Shown here in pieces: positions 25,380 to 34,396 of a DNA stretch of 64,000 nt. A program made the position numbers and the translations under genes. The DNA lies in contig JBOGCF010000013.1 of NCBI GenBank assembly GCA_051656605.1, forward strand, positions 1 through 64,000, in the 5' to 3' direction. Each line of letters starts with the position of its first letter. Positions within the stretch are counted from its first letter, which is position 1. A model generated the notes under the pieces. The model was given only the letters and a program-made list of their open reading frames with translations, was not told the origin of the DNA and did no database searches. Source of the DNA: UBA12018 sp051656605 (GTDB taxonomy: Bacteria > Bacteroidota > Bacteroidia > Bacteroidales > CAMTPD01).

Positions 25380-26720
25380 TTAGTATGAGGCTGCTGAGCC
25401 TGTACGTCCTTTAATTCTACCTGATTTTAATAGACCATCATAGTGGCGCATTAAAAGATGACTTTCTACTTGTTGAAGTGTGTCAAGCACAACACCAACT
25501 AAGATCAATAAAGAAGTACCACCAAAGAATTGAGAGAATTCCATACTTACACCTGCAAGACGAGCAAAAGCCGGCATGATTGCAACTAAAGCAAGGAAGA
25601 AAGCTCCTGGAAGTGTAATGCGGTCCATTACTCCATCTAAGAAATCTTTCGTTGGTTTTCCTGGTTTAATACCAGGGATGAAACCATTGTTTCTCTTCAA
25701 ATCATCAGCCATTTGGGCTGGATTGATAGTAATCGCTGTATAGAAGTACGTAAAAAGTATAATCAATAATGCGAATACAAAGTTATACCAAAATCCTGTA
25801 TTATCCATAAATGCAGACCAAAAAGCACTGGTTCCTTGTGAATTCCCAAAGCTAGAAATTGTTAAAGGAATAAACATGATTGCCTGTGCAAAGATGATAG
25901 GCATTACATTGGCTGCATTAACTTTAAGAGGAATGTATTGTCTGGCACCACCATATTGCTTACTGCCAACAATTTGTTTTGCATATTGAACTGGCACTTT
26001 GCGTGTTCCTTGTACTAGGAGAATTGCTCCCGCAACAACGAACAATAAGAATACCATTTCAAAGATAAGCATTACCAAACCACCAGCATTTTCACTAACG
26101 CGAGATACAAACTCTTGAATTAATGAATGTGGAAGTCTAGCGATAATACCAACAAGGATTATGAATGAGATACCGTTACCGATACCTTTATCTGTGATTC
26201 TTTCTCCAAGCCACAATACAAACATACTTCCGGCTGCCATAACAATAGTTGCAAATACGGAGTACCAAATACCTTGCGGAATAGTAGCACCGACTGCTCT
26301 CATTTGGCCAGCCAAATTAAGTAGATAGGTAGGTCCTTGAACAAATAGAATCGCAACAGTTAAGTAGCGAGTCCACTGATTGATTTTTCTGCGACCACTC
26401 TCCCCTTCACGTTGTAGTTTCTGGAAAGAAGGAACCGCAATGGCTAGCAACTGCATAACGATGGAAGCCGAGATGTATGGCATGATACCTAATGCGAAGA
26501 TAGATGCATTCGAAAATGCACCTCCCGAAAACATATCAAACAAAGCCAATAGGCCTCCCTGCGTTTGCGCTTGTAAAGCTGTTAAAGCTTTTGGATCAAT
26601 ACCAGGAAGAACTACATAAGTCCCGAAGCGATAAAGTGCAACGAGAAATAGAGTAGTGAGGATCCGACTTCTCAGATCCTCAATCTTCCAGATATTTTTA
26701 ATAGTTTCAATTGCTCTCAT
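25380..26720 (-). CDS. secY: preprotein translocase subunit SecY
   Basis: 446 residues with ten membrane helices. Typical parts are GTYVVLPGIDPKAL, FSGGAFSNASIFALGIMPYI (plug region), GKPTKDFLDGVMDRITLPGA and the C-terminal QQVESHLLMRHYDG. SecY forms the protein-conducting channel with SecE and SecG; neither partner is in the window. It follows rplO by 4 bases in the spc cluster. Confidence 0.97.
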   Translation of the reverse strand: MRAIETIKNIWKIEDLRSRILTTLFLVALYRFGTYVVLPGIDPKALTALQAQTQGGLLALFDMFSGGAFSNASIFALGIMPYISASIVMQLLAIAVPSFQKLQREGESGRRKINQWTRYLTVAILFVQGPTYLLNLAGQMRAVGATIPQGIWYSVFATIVMAAGSMFVLWLGERITDKGIGNGISFIILVGIIARLPHSLIQEFVSRVSENAGGLVMLIFEMVFLLFVVAGAILLVQGTRKVPVQYAKQIVGSKQYGGARQYIPLKVNAANVMPIIFAQAIMFIPLTISSFGNSQGTSAFWSAFMDNTGFWYNFVFALLIILFTYFYTAITINPAQMADDLKRNNGFIPGIKPGKPTKDFLDGVMDRITLPGAFFLALVAIMPAFARLAGVSMEFSQFFGGTSLLILVGVVLDTLQQVESHLLMRHYDGLLKSGRIKGRTGSAASY

Positions 26721-26724
26721 GGAT

Positions 26725-27171
26725 TTAGAGTTTTACTACCGAGCCTCCTGCTGCTACAATAGCTGCTTCTGCAGATTTTGAGAATGCATTTGCAGAAACA
26801 TCAACTTTTGCAGTAAGAGTTCCGTTACCTAGAATTTTAACCAATTGGTTAGATGAGATAAAACCTGCATTGATTAGTTCTTCACGACCTACAGCAGCAA
26901 GATTTTTAGCTTCTACCAAGGCTTGAAGAGTATCAAGATTGATTGCTTTATACTCAACTCGGTTGATATTCTTGAAACCGAATTTAGGCAAACGTCTTTG
27001 AATAGGCATCTGTCCACCTTCGAATCCGATCTTCTTTGAATAACCTGATCTAGATTTAGCACCCTTATGACCTCTAGTTGAAGTACCACCTAAACCAGAA
27101 CCAGTACCACGTCCAATTCTTTTTCTAGTTTTAGTAGAACCTGCAGCAGGCTTTAAATTAGATAAATTCAT
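26725..27171 (-). CDS. rplO: 50S ribosomal protein L15
   Basis: 148 residues. The Gly/Arg-rich start (TRKRIGRGTGSGLGGTSTRG, HKGAKSRSGY) and the motif FEGGQMPIQRRLPKFGF identify L15, a late-assembly protein of the large subunit. Its C-terminal half is a small mixed domain ending AAGGSVVKL. Confidence 0.97.
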   Translation of the reverse strand: MNLSNLKPAAGSTKTRKRIGRGTGSGLGGTSTRGHKGAKSRSGYSKKIGFEGGQMPIQRRLPKFGFKNINRVEYKAINLDTLQALVEAKNLAAVGREELINAGFISSNQLVKILGNGTLTAKVDVSANAFSKSAEAAIVAAGGSVVKL

Positions 27172-27200
27172 ATCGTATGCTTTATTTTTTCAACAATTAA

Positions 27201-27377
27201 TTACTTCTCTACAGAAACCAAGTGTTTCACTTTAGCAATCATACCTAAGATAGCTGGAGTAGCTTCGTGTTCTACAACACGGTTCATTTTTCTTAGGCCA
27301 AGTGCGTCAAGTGTTCTTTTTTGGTCAACTGGACATTTAATTCTACTTTTAACTTGCTTAACTTTAATAGTTGCCAT
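27201..27377 (-). CDS. rpmD: 50S ribosomal protein L30, 58 aa
   Basis: A 58-codon frame beginning MATIKVKQVKSRIKCPVDQK and containing TLDALGLRKMNRVVEHEATP, the L30 pattern. An AGGAGG-like ribosome site precedes the ATG. It lies 16 bases after rpsE and 29 before rplO, as in the conserved spc order. Confidence 0.96.
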   Translation of the reverse strand: MATIKVKQVKSRIKCPVDQKRTLDALGLRKMNRVVEHEATPAILGMIAKVKHLVSVEK

Positions 27378-27393
27378 AGTTATTCCTCCTAAA

Positions 27394-27912
27394 TTAACCT
27401 TTAAACACTCGTTCTACAGATACACCTCTATTTTGTGCTACTGTGAATGGATCACGTAGTTCACCAAGAGCTGCAATTGTTGCTTTTACCAAGTTGTGTG
27501 GGTTTGATGAACCTTTTGACTTAGCCAAAACGTCTGTTACACCAACACTTTCAAGTACTGCACGCATCGCACCACCAGCTTTAACCCCTGTACCGTGAGA
27601 TGCAGGTTTGATGAATACATTAGCACCACCAAACTTTGCAAGTTGTTCGTGAGGAATAGTTCCTTTGTGAACTGGAACTTTAATTAGGTTCTTTTTAGCA
27701 GCTTCTACACCTTTAGCAATAGCTGTAGTTACCTCGCTTGCTTTACCAAGACCCCAACCTACAATACCGTCTTCGTTACCTACTACTACAATAGCAGCAA
27801 AGCTGAAAGTACGTCCACCTTTTGTTACTTTAGTAACACGGTTGATCGCTACCAATCTGTCTTTCAACTCTAGGTCGTTAGTCGATTTAACTCTATTATT
27901 AATTCCTGCCAT
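27394..27912 (-). CDS. rpsE: 30S ribosomal protein S5
   Basis: 172 residues from the ATG at 27912 (MAGINNRVKSTNDLELKDRL); another ATG two codons upstream overlaps the rplR stop and is less like the family. The double-stranded RNA-binding part (NRVTKVTKGGRTFSFAAIVV) and the C-terminal GTGVKAGGAMRAVLES are typical. S5 helps keep decoding accurate and forms part of the mRNA entry. Confidence 0.97.
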   Translation of the reverse strand: MAGINNRVKSTNDLELKDRLVAINRVTKVTKGGRTFSFAAIVVVGNEDGIVGWGLGKASEVTTAIAKGVEAAKKNLIKVPVHKGTIPHEQLAKFGGANVFIKPASHGTGVKAGGAMRAVLESVGVTDVLAKSKGSSNPHNLVKATIAALGELRDPFTVAQNRGVSVERVFKG

Positions 27913-27917
27913 CTTCA

Positions 27918-28262
27918 TTAAAATTTAAGTCCACCATTACGTGCGGCTTCAGCCAATTGTTTTACTCTACCATGGTAAAGATATCCGTTTCTGTCGAAAA
28001 CAACAGTTTGGATTCCTGCTTCAAGAGCATTCTTAGCGATCATCTCACCTACCATAGCGGCAACCTCTGTCTTAGTAGCTTTACCTTCAATTTTCAAAGA
28101 AGATGCAGAAGCTAGAGTTTTACCTGTAAGATCATCAATCACTTGTGCATAGATTTGCTTGTTGCTTCTAAACACACTCAAACGTGGACGCTCAGTTGTA
28201 CCTGAAATTTTATTACGTACACGATATTTTATCTTAAGTCTTCTTAGTTCCTTAGTTGTCAT
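27918..28262 (-). CDS. rplR: 50S ribosomal protein L18
   Basis: 114 residues. RPRLSVFRSNKQIYAQVIDD and the end DRNGYLYHGRVKQLAEAARN are diagnostic. L18 binds 5S rRNA with L5 and L25 in the central protuberance. It starts MTTKELRRLKIKYRVRNKIS, shorter than some Bacteroidetes homologues only by a few residues. Confidence 0.97.
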   Translation of the reverse strand: MTTKELRRLKIKYRVRNKISGTTERPRLSVFRSNKQIYAQVIDDLTGKTLASASSLKIEGKATKTEVAAMVGEMIAKNALEAGIQTVVFDRNGYLYHGRVKQLAEAARNGGLKF

Positions 28263-28283
28263 GATAATTTCTGTTTACTTAGA

Positions 28284-28835
28284 TTACTTACCTGCTGACT
28301 TACCTGACTTTCTGCGAACTTCTTCACCTACGAAGCGAATACCTTTACCTTTATAAGGCTCTGGCTTACGGAACGAGCGGATTTTCGCACAAACCTGACC
28401 AATCAACTGTTTGTCAGCTGATTCAAGAATGATAAGAGGATTCTTATTTCTTTCAGATTTAGTTTCAAGTTTGATCTCAGAAGGCAACTGAACATAGATA
28501 TTGTGTGAGAAACCTAGTGAAAGTTCCAAAATCTGACCATTGTTAGATGCACGATAACCTACACCAACAAGCTCTAGTTCTTTGCGGTAACCTTGAGAAA
28601 CACCAACTACCATGTTATTGATAAGCGCACGATACAAACCATGCAATGCACGATGAGTTTTCTCATCAGAAGGTCTTGTCAACGTAACAACTCCGTCTTC
28701 GATCGAAACTGTAATATCAGGATTGATCTCTTGAGAAAGTTCGCCTTTAGGACCTTTTACTGTTACAACATTTTCATTCAATATTACAGTAACACCAGCT
28801 GGAATTTGGATTGGCAATTTACCTATTCTTGACAT
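28284..28835 (-). CDS. rplF: 50S ribosomal protein L6
   Basis: 183 residues, two related domains. MSRIGKLPIQIPAGVTV opens the first; the second carries PEPYKGKGIRFVGEEVRRKS near the C-terminus, the L6 signature. L6 lies near the factor-binding site of the large subunit. An AGGAGG-like ribosome site precedes the ATG. Confidence 0.97.
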   Translation of the reverse strand: MSRIGKLPIQIPAGVTVILNENVVTVKGPKGELSQEINPDITVSIEDGVVTLTRPSDEKTHRALHGLYRALINNMVVGVSQGYRKELELVGVGYRASNNGQILELSLGFSHNIYVQLPSEIKLETKSERNKNPLIILESADKQLIGQVCAKIRSFRKPEPYKGKGIRFVGEEVRRKSGKSAGK

Positions 28836-28853
28836 AATTCTTTCCTCCTAATA

Positions 28854-29249
28854 TTAATATACATAACACAATACTTCACCACCAATTTTCAATTGGCTAG
28901 CTTCCTTATCGGTCATAACACCTTTAGAAGTAGAAAGAACTGCGATACCCAATCCATTTAATACTCTAGGCATATCTTTGTAACCAGTATACTTACGCAA
29001 ACCTGGAGTAGAAACTCTTGCAAGTTTCTTGATCGCGTTTACTTTGTGTACTGGATCGTACTTCAAGGCAATCTTAATAGTTCCTTGAGGACCTTCTTCT
29101 ACAAACTTATAGTTAAGAATGTAGCCTTTTTCGAAAAGGATCTTAGTGATCTCTTTCTTTAAATTTGACGCAGGAACTTCAACAACTCTGTGTTTCGCTT
29201 TAATTGCGTTCCTCAAACGGGTCAAATAATCTGCAATAGGATCTGTCAT
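28854..29249 (-). CDS. rpsH: 30S ribosomal protein S8
   Basis: 131 residues. MTDPIADYLTRLRNAIKAKH and the C-terminal GIAVLSTSKGVMTDKEAS identify S8, a primary 16S rRNA binder. In other bacteria S8 represses the spc cluster by binding near rplE; whether such a site exists here was not determined. It lies 51 bases after rpsN. Confidence 0.97.
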   Translation of the reverse strand: MTDPIADYLTRLRNAIKAKHRVVEVPASNLKKEITKILFEKGYILNYKFVEEGPQGTIKIALKYDPVHKVNAIKKLARVSTPGLRKYTGYKDMPRVLNGLGIAVLSTSKGVMTDKEASQLKIGGEVLCYVY

Positions 29250-29300
29250 AAAATTAAATCTTAAATTGATCCGGTTATCCGGACAATATTTAATACTAAA

Positions 29301-29570
29301 TTACCAACTTGCTTTCTTTACACCAGGAATAAGACCTGCTGAAGCCATTTCACGGAACTGAATACGTGAAACTCCAAATTGACGGATATATCCTTTTGGA
29401 CGGCCAGTCATCTTACAACGGTTATGCAAACGAACTGGTGATGCATTTTTAGGTAAAAGTTGCAATGCCTCATAGTTACCTTCAGCGATAAGCTGAGCTC
29501 TTTTATCAGCATATTTAGCAACAAGTTTAGCTCTTTTTACCTCGCGAGCCTTCATTGATTCTTTTGCCAT
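29301..29570 (-). CDS. rpsN: 30S ribosomal protein S14 (long, zinc-free type)
   Basis: 89 residues. The region RLHNRCKMTGRPKGYIRQFG with the end IPGVKKASW is S14. It is the long type without the CxxC pairs of the short zinc-binding form. It follows rplE by 5 bases and belongs to the head of the small subunit. Confidence 0.97.
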   Translation of the reverse strand: MAKESMKAREVKRAKLVAKYADKRAQLIAEGNYEALQLLPKNASPVRLHNRCKMTGRPKGYIRQFGVSRIQFREMASAGLIPGVKKASW

Positions 29571-29575
29571 CTTAC

Positions 29576-30133
29576 TTAGTCTTTTTTAGCATTTTTAAAA
29601 GGCAAACCAAATTCTCTCAATAGAGCATAACCTTCTTCATCTGTTTGAGCAGAAGTTACAAAGGTAATATTCATTCCCAATATTTTAGTAATCGAATCGA
29701 TATTAATTTCTGGGAAAATAATTTGCTCGTCAACACCTAATGTATAGTTACCTCTACCATCAAGCTTGCTATTGATACCTTTGAAGTCACGGATACGTGG
29801 AAGAGCTACACGAACAAGTCTTTCTAGGAACTCGTACATTTGCTCACGACGCAATGTTACCATAACACCGATAGGCATTTTTTTACGCAACTTGAAGTTC
29901 GAAATATCTTTACGAGATAGTGTTGCAACAGCTTTCTGACCAGTAATTGCTGTCAACTCGTTGATAGCGACTTCAATGATTTTTTTATCAGCTACAGCCA
30001 TACCTAGACCTTGATTGATAACAATCTTTTTTAGTACAGGTACTTGCATTACTGATTTATAACCAAACTCCTTCATCAAGGCAGGAACGATCCTCTCTTG
30101 ATAATCTTTCTTAAGGCTGGCAGTATTGCTCAT
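29576..30133 (-). CDS. rplE: 50S ribosomal protein L5
   Basis: 185 residues. Motifs VLKKIVINQGLGMAV, GQKAVATLSRKDISNFKLR and DFKGINSKLDGRGNYTLGV are typical. L5 binds 5S rRNA and contacts P-site tRNA. Its start overlaps the stop of rplX by one base. Confidence 0.97.
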   Translation of the reverse strand: MSNTASLKKDYQERIVPALMKEFGYKSVMQVPVLKKIVINQGLGMAVADKKIIEVAINELTAITGQKAVATLSRKDISNFKLRKKMPIGVMVTLRREQMYEFLERLVRVALPRIRDFKGINSKLDGRGNYTLGVDEQIIFPEINIDSITKILGMNITFVTSAQTDEEGYALLREFGLPFKNAKKD

Positions 30134-30453
30134 TACTTAATCTCCTCCCCTGATTTTTTAGAAAAGCGAACTAGATCGCCATTCTCATTTGACTTACGAC
30201 CAACACGTGTAGGTTTTCCTGTTTTAGGATCTACTACGTTAAGGTTTGAAATATGAATAGGAGCCTCTTTCTTCTCGATGCCTCCTTGAGGATTCTTCGC
30301 ATTAGGCTTTGTGTGCTTAGACACCATGTTAATACCTTCAACAACAGCGCGATTTGCTCCAACTAGAACTTCAAGTACACGTCCAGTTTTGCCTTTATCA
30401 ACGCCCGTATTAACAAATACCATGTCGCCTTTTTTAATATGTAATTTGCTCAT
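30133..30453 (-). CDS. rplX: 50S ribosomal protein L24
   Basis: 106 residues. The KOW motif (KKGDMVFVNTGVDKGKTGRV) and EGINMVSKHTKPN identify L24, an initiator of 50S assembly. It lies 19 bases after rplN and overlaps rplE by one base. Confidence 0.97.
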   Translation of the reverse strand: MSKLHIKKGDMVFVNTGVDKGKTGRVLEVLVGANRAVVEGINMVSKHTKPNAKNPQGGIEKKEAPIHISNLNVVDPKTGKPTRVGRKSNENGDLVRFSKKSGEEIK

Positions 30454-30472
30454 TACTCAGTGTTTTACAAAA

Positions 30473-30838
30473 TTAAAGTACTTCAGGTGCAAGTGATACA
30501 ATTTTCATGTTTGTTGCACGAAGCTCTCTAGCTACTGGGCCAAAGATACGGCTACCTCTGATTTCACCTGCATTATTCAACAAAACACATGCGTTATCAT
30601 CAAAGCGAATATATGAGCCATCTTGACGACGGATTTCCTTTTTCGTACGTACTACAATTGCTTTCGAAACTGCACCTTTTTTTACGTCGCTTGAAGGGAT
30701 TACACTTTTGATCGCTACTACGATAACATCACCTACAGTAGCGTAACGCTTTTTTGTACCACCAAGAACACGGATACACAAAGCTTCCTTTGCTCCACTG
30801 TTATCAGCTACTAATAATCTTGACTCTTGTTGTATCAT
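30473..30838 (-). CDS. rplN: 50S ribosomal protein L14
   Basis: 121 residues. It starts MIQQESRLLVADNSGAKEAL and has AIVVRTKKEIRRQDGSYIRF, DNACVLLN and RIFGPVARELR. L14 forms an intersubunit bridge beside L19, which is encoded separately in this window. Only one base separates it from rpsQ. Confidence 0.98.
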   Translation of the reverse strand: MIQQESRLLVADNSGAKEALCIRVLGGTKKRYATVGDVIVVAIKSVIPSSDVKKGAVSKAIVVRTKKEIRRQDGSYIRFDDNACVLLNNAGEIRGSRIFGPVARELRATNMKIVSLAPEVL

Positions 30839-30839
30839 C

Positions 30840-31097
30840 TTACTTAGCTCTTTCGATTATTTGAACTAATCTCCATCTCTTTGTTTTGCTCAAAGGACGA
30901 GTTTCCATAATTTTAACGGTGTCGCCGATGTTGCACTCGTTCTTTTCGTCGTGAGCGTGATATTTCTTCGTTTTATTAACGAATTTACCATAAATCGGGT
31001 GTTTTTCTTTCCATTTTACAGCAACTGTGATTGATTTATCCATCTTATTGCTGAAAACTACCCCAACTCTTTCTTTTCTTAAATTTCTAGTTTCCAT
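30840..31097 (-). CDS. rpsQ: 30S ribosomal protein S17
   Basis: 85 residues from the ATG at 31097 (METRNLRKERVGVVFSNKMD); a TTG three codons earlier is the only longer start and is not needed. The OB-fold motif KYHAHDEKNECNIGDTVKIM and ETRPLSKTKRWRLV are those of S17, a primary binder of 16S rRNA. Confidence 0.97.
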   Translation of the reverse strand: METRNLRKERVGVVFSNKMDKSITVAVKWKEKHPIYGKFVNKTKKYHAHDEKNECNIGDTVKIMETRPLSKTKRWRLVQIIERAK

Positions 31098-31110
31098 CAG
31101 GCTCAATTGA

Positions 31111-31308
31111 TTATTGATTGTTAAGTTCTCTCTGACGCAATACTGTTTTCATGCGTGCGATCATCCTGCGTGATTGTTTAATTTGTGCAGGATTTTCCAA
31201 AGGAGAGATACTATGGTTGATTTCTTTTTGGTTTAAAGCAATTGTTTCTGCTTCAACACGTTCGATCAACTCCTTTGTTCCTAATTCTTTAATTTCTGCA
31301 ATTTTCAT
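31111..31308 (-). CDS. rpmC: 50S ribosomal protein L29
   Basis: 65 residues from the ATG at 31308 (MKIAEIKELGTKELIERVEA). A second ATG at 31320 would overlap rplP and adds four atypical residues. The helical hairpin with NPAQIKQSRRMIARMKTVLR is the L29 signature. L29 lies at the exit of the nascent-chain tunnel, where trigger factor and SRP dock. Confidence 0.96.
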   Translation of the reverse strand: MKIAEIKELGTKELIERVEAETIALNQKEINHSISPLENPAQIKQSRRMIARMKTVLRQRELNNQ

Positions 31309-31312
31309 ACAA

Positions 31313-31747
31313 TTACGCATTTTGATTTTCTAAATCATAATCACGTCTCACCACAAACTTAGTAGTAACCGGAAGCTTTTGTGCTGCAAGGCGTAGGGCC
31401 TCTTTAGCTACTTCAAACGGTACACCTTCGATTTCGAAGATGATTCTACCTGGAGTAATTGGTGCTACGAATCCTTCTGGAGAACCTTTACCTTTACCCA
31501 TACGTACTTCGGCAGGTTTCTTAGTAATTGGTTTATCTGGGAAGATTCTAACCCAAACTTGACCTTGACGTTGCATATAACGTGTTACAGCAATACGAGC
31601 AGCTTCAATCTGACGTCCTGTAATCCATTTTGTTTGCAAAGACTTGATACCAAATGAACCGAAGGCCAACTGGTGTCCGCGTTGGGCATTACCCTTCATG
31701 CGACCCTTTTGTTGTCTTCTAAATTTCGTTTTCTTCGGTTGTAACAT
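31313..31747 (-). CDS. rplP: 50S ribosomal protein L16
   Basis: 144 residues. It starts MLQPKKTKFRRQQKGRMKG and contains FGIKSLQTKWITGRQIEAAR and RMGKGKGSPEGFVAPITPGR. L16 helps position A-site tRNA at the peptidyl-transferase centre. Length is near the usual 137-144 residues. Confidence 0.97.
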   Translation of the reverse strand: MLQPKKTKFRRQQKGRMKGNAQRGHQLAFGSFGIKSLQTKWITGRQIEAARIAVTRYMQRQGQVWVRIFPDKPITKKPAEVRMGKGKGSPEGFVAPITPGRIIFEIEGVPFEVAKEALRLAAQKLPVTTKFVVRRDYDLENQNA

Positions 31748-31766
31748 TTCTAATTAATTCTAACGT

Positions 31767-32498
31767 TTAACGATTAGCTTTTTTTCTCTTGAAGTTTTTA
31801 TCTCTGTTGCCTCCGTTGTTGTCGCGACGTCCAGATTCTCTTGTAGTTGTAAAGTTTGGAGCAAGATCTCTCTTTCCATAAACTTCACCTTTACAAATCC
31901 AAACTTTGATACCCAACAAACCAACTTTAGTCAACGCTTCAGCAAGAGCATAGTCAATATCAGCTCTCAATGTATGAAGTGGAGTTCTTCCTTCTTTATA
32001 CATTTCAGAACGTGCCATTTCAGCACCATTCAAACGACCTGAAACTTGAATTTTGATACCTTCAGCTCCCATTCTCATTGTTGATGAGATAGCTTGCTTG
32101 ATTGCACGACGGTAAGCAATTTTACCTTCAAGTTGACGAGCGATGTTGTTTGCTACGATAGTTGCATCAAGTTCTGGTCTTTTTACTTCAAAGATGTTGA
32201 TTTGAACATCTTTGTCAGTAATTTTCTTCAACTCTTCTTTCAACTTATCTACTTCCTGACCGCCTTTACCGATAATAATACCTGGACGAGCAGTGCAAAC
32301 AGTGATTGTTACTAACTTAAGCGTACGTTCGATTACGATGCGTGATACACTAGCTTTTGCTAGACGGGCGCTTAGGTATTTACGGATTTTGCTATCTTCC
32401 AACAATGTGTCACCATAGTTTTTTCCACCATACCAGTTCGAATCCCATCCACGAATAATTCCTAAACGATTACTTACTGGATTAACTTTTTGTCCCAT
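31767..32498 (-). CDS. rpsC: 30S ribosomal protein S3
   Basis: 243 residues. A KH domain (GIIIGKGGQEVDKLKEELKK) is followed by the S3 C-terminal motif GRLNGAEMARSEMYKEGRTP and GLLGIKVWICKGEVYGKRD. S3 lies at the mRNA entry and has helicase activity with S4 and S5. The tail is Asn/Arg/Lys-rich, as usual in Bacteroidetes. Confidence 0.98.
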   Translation of the reverse strand: MGQKVNPVSNRLGIIRGWDSNWYGGKNYGDTLLEDSKIRKYLSARLAKASVSRIVIERTLKLVTITVCTARPGIIIGKGGQEVDKLKEELKKITDKDVQINIFEVKRPELDATIVANNIARQLEGKIAYRRAIKQAISSTMRMGAEGIKIQVSGRLNGAEMARSEMYKEGRTPLHTLRADIDYALAEALTKVGLLGIKVWICKGEVYGKRDLAPNFTTTRESGRRDNNGGNRDKNFKRKKANR

Positions 32499-32505
32499 CT
32501 AACAA

Positions 32506-32913
32506 TTATTTTTGATTGGTTGAACTTAGTGTATCAACAAATAGAGTTACGTGATTAGAACGCTTACGCACTCTGTAACCTCTACCTTGTGGAGCTGGAC
32601 GAAGTCTTTTCAACATTGTAGCTGAATCTACACTGATTGAAGAAACAAACAATTCTCCACTCTCTGCTTTACGATCATTCTTTTGCTCCCAGTTTGCAAT
32701 AGCAGAACGAAGCAATTTTTCAATTCTTGCAGCAGCCTCTTTATTCGAAAATTTCAAGACACCAAGTGCTCTGAAAACTTCCATACCACGGATCATGTCT
32801 ACAACTAGACGCATCTTACGTGGAGAAGTTGGAACATTTCGCAATTTAGCGAAATACATGGTCTTTTGGGCTTCTTTTCTTTGTTCGGCTGATATTCTTT
32901 TTCTAGCACCCAT
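32506..32913 (-). CDS. rplV: 50S ribosomal protein L22
   Basis: 135 residues. The pattern TSPRKMRLVVDMIRGMEVFR and the C-terminal loop MLKRLRPAPQGRGYRVRKRS identify L22, whose loop lines the exit tunnel and can carry macrolide-resistance changes. A 20-residue N-terminal extension precedes the core. It lies 46 bases after rpsS. Confidence 0.97.
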   Translation of the reverse strand: MGARKRISAEQRKEAQKTMYFAKLRNVPTSPRKMRLVVDMIRGMEVFRALGVLKFSNKEAAARIEKLLRSAIANWEQKNDRKAESGELFVSSISVDSATMLKRLRPAPQGRGYRVRKRSNHVTLFVDTLSSTNQK

Positions 32914-32959
32914 TTTACTAATTCTTTTTTAAAGTTTTAATTCCTGAAATGAGTAATAA

Positions 32960-33229
32960 TTATCGTTTCTTATTACCACCGTGACCACGGAAGTTACGAG
33001 TTGGTGAGAACTCACCAAATTTGTGACCTACCATGTTTTCTGTTACGTAAACAGGAATAAATTTATTACCATTGTGAACTGCAATAGTATGCCCTACGAA
33101 ATCAGGCGAAATCATAGAAGCTCTTGCCCATGTTTTAACAACAGCTTTCTTGCCAGACTCATTCATAGCAAGCACTTTCTTTTCAAGCTTGATATTGATA
33201 TATGGGCCTTTTTTAAGCGAACGACTCAT
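32960..33229 (-). CDS. rpsS: 30S ribosomal protein S19
   Basis: 89 residues. MSRSLKKGPYINIKLEKKVL, ARASMISPDFVGHTIAVHNG and MVGHKFGEFSPTRNFRGHGG are diagnostic. S19 belongs to the head of the small subunit with S13. Twenty bases separate it from rplB. Confidence 0.98.
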   Translation of the reverse strand: MSRSLKKGPYINIKLEKKVLAMNESGKKAVVKTWARASMISPDFVGHTIAVHNGNKFIPVYVTENMVGHKFGEFSPTRNFRGHGGNKKR

Positions 33230-33249
33230 AGTTTTCTTAATTAATCAGA

Positions 33250-34074
33250 TTACTTCTTTCTTCTTTCAATGATGTACTTTGAAGAATGCTTCTTAGGAGC
33301 TCTAGTCTTCAAGCCTTTAGCATATAAACCTTTGCGTGATCTTGGGTGACCTCCAGACGAACGTCCTTCACCACCACCCATTGGGTGATCTACTGGGTTC
33401 ATAACAACGCCTCGGTTACGAGGACGGCGGCCAAGCCATCTAGAACGACCTGCTTTACCTGATTTTTCAAGACCATGGTCTGAATTACCAACACTACCAA
33501 TAGTAGCTTTACAAGTGCAAAGAATTTTTCTTGTTTCTCCAGAAGGCATCTTAATGATAGCATAAGCACCTTCTCTTGAAGTCAACTGAGCAAAAGCACC
33601 AGCAGAACGAACAAGTTTAGCACCTTGACCAGGACGCAGCTCGATATTGTGAATAACAGTACCGATTGGAATATTTGCAAGAGGTAAACAGTTACCTACT
33701 TCTGGAGTTGCTTCTGCACCTGACATCACTGTCTGACCAACTTCCAATCCATTAGGAGCAACTATATAAGCTTTTGCTCCATCTGCGTAATACAACAGCG
33801 CGATACGAGATGTACGGTTTGGATCGTACTCGATTGATTTAACTGTTGCTGGAATTCCGTCTTTATTTCTCTTGAAGTCGATAATTCTATACTTTTGTTT
33901 GTGACCGCCACCAATGTAGCGCATTGTCATCTTACCTTGGTTATTACGACCACCAGTATTTCTTTTTCCTACTACAAGAGACTTCTCTGGCGCACTCGCA
34001 GTGATTGTATCAAATGCACCAATAACTTTGTGTCTCTGCCCCGGTGTTGTGGGCTTCAATTTACGTATTCCCAT
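33250..34074 (-). CDS. rplB: 50S ribosomal protein L2
   Basis: 274 residues. The conserved C-terminal motif NPVDHPMGGGEGRSSGGHPR contains the His needed for peptidyl-transferase activity; the N-terminal part has NNQGKMTMRYIGGGHKQKYR. L2 is a primary 23S rRNA binder. Length is standard. Confidence 0.98.
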   Translation of the reverse strand: MGIRKLKPTTPGQRHKVIGAFDTITASAPEKSLVVGKRNTGGRNNQGKMTMRYIGGGHKQKYRIIDFKRNKDGIPATVKSIEYDPNRTSRIALLYYADGAKAYIVAPNGLEVGQTVMSGAEATPEVGNCLPLANIPIGTVIHNIELRPGQGAKLVRSAGAFAQLTSREGAYAIIKMPSGETRKILCTCKATIGSVGNSDHGLEKSGKAGRSRWLGRRPRNRGVVMNPVDHPMGGGEGRSSGGHPRSRKGLYAKGLKTRAPKKHSSKYIIERRKK

Positions 34075-34081
34075 TTTTTAT

Positions 34082-34375
34082 TTAGATATTACTAAAGAAA
34101 TCAATTGTTTCGCCATCTTTCAAAGTTACGATAGCTTTCTTGAATGCTGCAGTTTTACCTGAAATTACACCCGCACGAGTGTAACGAGATTTTCTCTTTC
34201 CAGAGTAGTTGCAAGTATTAACACCAACAACAGTTACATTATACAACTCTTCAATCGCTTTCTTGATCTGCAACTTGTTGGCATCAGGAGAAACACGAAA
34301 CCCGAAACGATTTGAGAATTTCTCAGTGATCGCAGTTTGTTTCTCTGTAACGATAGGTTTAATTAAAATTCCCAT
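34082..34375 (-). CDS. rplW: 50S ribosomal protein L23
   Basis: 97 residues. IKPIVTEKQTAITEKF, VSPDANKLQIKKAIEELYNV and KSRYTRAGVISGKTAAFKKA match L23. It is the main docking site of trigger factor, encoded at 54785-56140, and of SRP at the tunnel exit. It lies 21 bases after rplD. Confidence 0.97.
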   Translation of the reverse strand: MGILIKPIVTEKQTAITEKFSNRFGFRVSPDANKLQIKKAIEELYNVTVVGVNTCNYSGKRKSRYTRAGVISGKTAAFKKAIVTLKDGETIDFFSNI

Positions 34376-34396
34376 TATACTAAGCCTCCTATGCTA